Shown here: positions 5,836 to 6,372 of the stretch, one piece after another
Numbering within the stretch: the stretch's first letter is position 1
How the letters are laid out: the number at the start of each line of letters is the position of its first letter
Assembly (NCBI GenBank): GCA_007121575.1
Contig: SKKJ01000331.1
Span: 1-6,372, forward strand
Direction of reading: 5' to 3'
DNA from: Natronomonas sp.
GTDB taxonomy: Archaea; Halobacteriota; Halobacteria; Halobacteriales; Haloarculaceae
DNA length: 6,372 nucleotides
Made by a program: the position numbers and the translations under genes
Notes under the pieces: generated by a model
Told to the model about the DNA's origin: nothing
What the model saw: only the letters and a program-made list of their open reading frames with translations
The model's database searches: none

Positions 5836-5860
5836 ACAATATATAATGTAGTTTTATACT
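5836..5860 (-). promoter_or_regulatory. Double TATA region of the phosphoesterase transcript, with an imperfect palindrome
   Basis: On the - strand there are two boxes: AGTATAAAAC (5851-5860), preceded by a purine-containing GATCG, and TTATATA (5840-5846). With usual archaeal spacing they would start RNA near 5829 and 5816. The second start nearly coincides with the micro-ORF ATG at 5814. Bases 5836-5849 (ACAATATATAATGT) are symmetric at 12 of 14 positions, so the box could also be a dimeric regulator site, though AT-rich boxes easily look palindromic. Confidence 0.5.
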
Positions 5861-5889
5861 CGATCGCCGAACTCGTCGGAGACGTTTCG

Positions 5890-5897
5890 TTTATATA
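5890..5897 (+). promoter_or_regulatory. Orphan TATA box TTTATATA
   Basis: A good TATA-like octamer that would start RNA near 5918-5922 on the + strand, giving the helicase a leader of about 155-160 bases or a separate small RNA. The box also reads well on the - strand (TATATAAA), so direction is uncertain; the bases upstream on the + strand are not purine-rich as a BRE usually is. Confidence 0.3.
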
Positions 5898-6049
5898 TCT
5901 CCAATGGTGGTGCTATCACCCAACCGTGACGGCTGTGGCGGTTCTCGTTGAGACGCTCTGTAAACACCGATCTCGGATCGAACGTGCGATGACGTGCGCT
6001 TTCGCTGCCCGTGTCCAACGAGATAACTTCCGCTGCGCCCGCCGAACCC

Positions 6050-6055
6050 TTTTAA
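6050..6055 (+). promoter_or_regulatory. TATA box of the helicase gene
   Basis: TTTTAA, preceded by CCGAACCC, is centred about 26 bases before the GTG at 6079, ideal for a leaderless start at that GTG. No Shine-Dalgarno site precedes the GTG. Confidence 0.6.
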
Positions 6056-6078
6056 CCGAAAGCGACCAACCGACTCCC

Positions 6079-6372
6079 GTGTCGAAGACGGACAGCTACC
6101 GGCAGTATTTCCCCTACGATGAGCCCTACGACCACCAAGACGAGGCGATGGGTCGGATTCGCGAGGCGCTCGTCGAAGAGCGTGACGTCCTTTTCGAGGG
6201 GGCCTGTGGAACGGGGAAAACGCTCGCCTCGCTCGTTCCCGCATTAGAGTACGCGAGTGCGGCCGGAAAGACGGTCCTCATCACGACGAACGTTCACCAA
6301 CAGACCCGTCAGTTCATCGAGGAGGCGCGCGCGATCACCGAACGAGAACCGATCCGCACCGTCGTTTTCCGC
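6079..6372 (+). CDS. Rad3/XPD-family (DinG-like) ATP-dependent DNA helicase, N-terminal part
   Basis: The window shows the first 98 codons of a superfamily 2 Rad3/XPD-type DNA helicase, which unwinds DNA using ATP, usually 5' to 3'. It opens with the haloarchaeal-type start VSKTDSYRQYFPYDEPYDHQ, containing an aromatic-rich FPY segment and the Q-motif-like YDHQDEAM (17-24). The Walker A motif GACGTGKT is at 41-48 and motif Ia, VLITTNVHQQ, at 66-75. The iron-sulfur cysteines and the DEAH box typical of XPD would come later and cannot be checked. GTG at 6079 is chosen because the TATA box at 6050 fits a leaderless transcript and because the family begins at this point. An ATG at 5989 and a GTG at 5926 are also in frame, but the added residues are basic, with Cys and Arg, and lack the coding bias. 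The role may be repair or replication; orthologues in haloarchaea are often called Rad3 a/b. Confidence 0.92.
   Translation, partial: MSKTDSYRQYFPYDEPYDHQDEAMGRIREALVEERDVLFEGACGTGKTLASLVPALEYASAAGKTVLITTNVHQQTRQFIEEARAITEREPIRTVVFR

Larger units (their letters stand above)
5815..6078. other. Intergenic region with several promoter-like boxes and no convincing gene
   Basis: This gap separates the divergent phosphoesterase and helicase genes. It contains the boxes at 5836-5860, a + strand TTTATATA at 5890-5897, a small inverted repeat at 5909-5920 (GGTG, CTAT loop, CACC) and the helicase promoter at 6050-6055. No tRNA, known RNA family or CRISPR-like repeat was recognised. The + strand is open in frame with the helicase from 5827 onward, but that part is Arg/Cys-rich with lower GC at third positions. 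Confidence 0.6.

Noticed and set aside
5904..5951. A 15-codon + strand ORF (MVVLSPNRDGCGGSR) just after TTTATATA
   Set aside because: Its ATG is only about 10 bases from the TATA box, so RNA would start downstream of it. It has no ribosome-binding site.
5891..6244. A 117-codon - strand frame overlapping the helicase start
   Set aside because: It covers the helicase Walker A region on the other strand, is very Arg-rich, and has no promoter or motif.
1..6372. CRISPR arrays, tRNA or rRNA genes, insertion sequences, attachment sites
   Set aside because: No direct-repeat array, cloverleaf, transposase motif or terminal inverted repeats were seen on either strand.

Overview
The window looks like chromosomal DNA from a haloarchaeon (class Halobacteria). 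Proteins are acidic, codons are GC-rich with many TCG/GAC/GTC, and several genes seem leaderless, with a TATA-like box 26-29 bases before the start codon. It carries an archaeal Sec61-beta gene, a Rad3/XPD-type helicase and a LysW-type arginine operon. The genus cannot be read from the sequence.

Bases 1-4397 (+ strand) hold a tightly packed arginine operon in the order argC (3' part only), argB, argD, argE, argF. Junctions are 1 base (C/B), 13 bases (B/D) and two ATGA overlaps (D/E and E/F), so one polycistronic, translationally coupled message is likely. ArgB phosphorylates the carrier-bound glutamate, ArgC reduces it, ArgD transaminates it, ArgE releases ornithine from the carrier and ArgF makes citrulline. 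The carrier protein (LysW/ArgW) and its ligase (ArgX) are not in the window and would be expected upstream.

Bases 4398-5000 hold a short thioredoxin (- strand), convergent with argF, and a 53-codon Sec61-beta (SecG) gene (+ strand) that is easy to miss. These two genes are divergent and share a 94-base promoter region in which both boxes contain AAACGCTTA.

Bases 5000-5814 (- strand) hold a calcineurin-like metallophosphoesterase. An in-frame 21-codon micro-ORF lies directly upstream of it. Its stop overlaps the phosphoesterase start as ATGA, it contains the GGAGGT ribosome-binding site, and it begins about 29 bases from a TATA box. This possible leader peptide or micropeptide is the least expected item in the window. 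The phosphoesterase gene is also visibly less GC-rich than the arginine operon.

Bases 5815-6078 hold no convincing gene but several AT-rich promoter-like boxes. The window ends inside a Rad3/XPD-family DNA helicase (+ strand) that starts with GTG at 6079, of which 98 codons are visible. The start has in-frame upstream alternatives.
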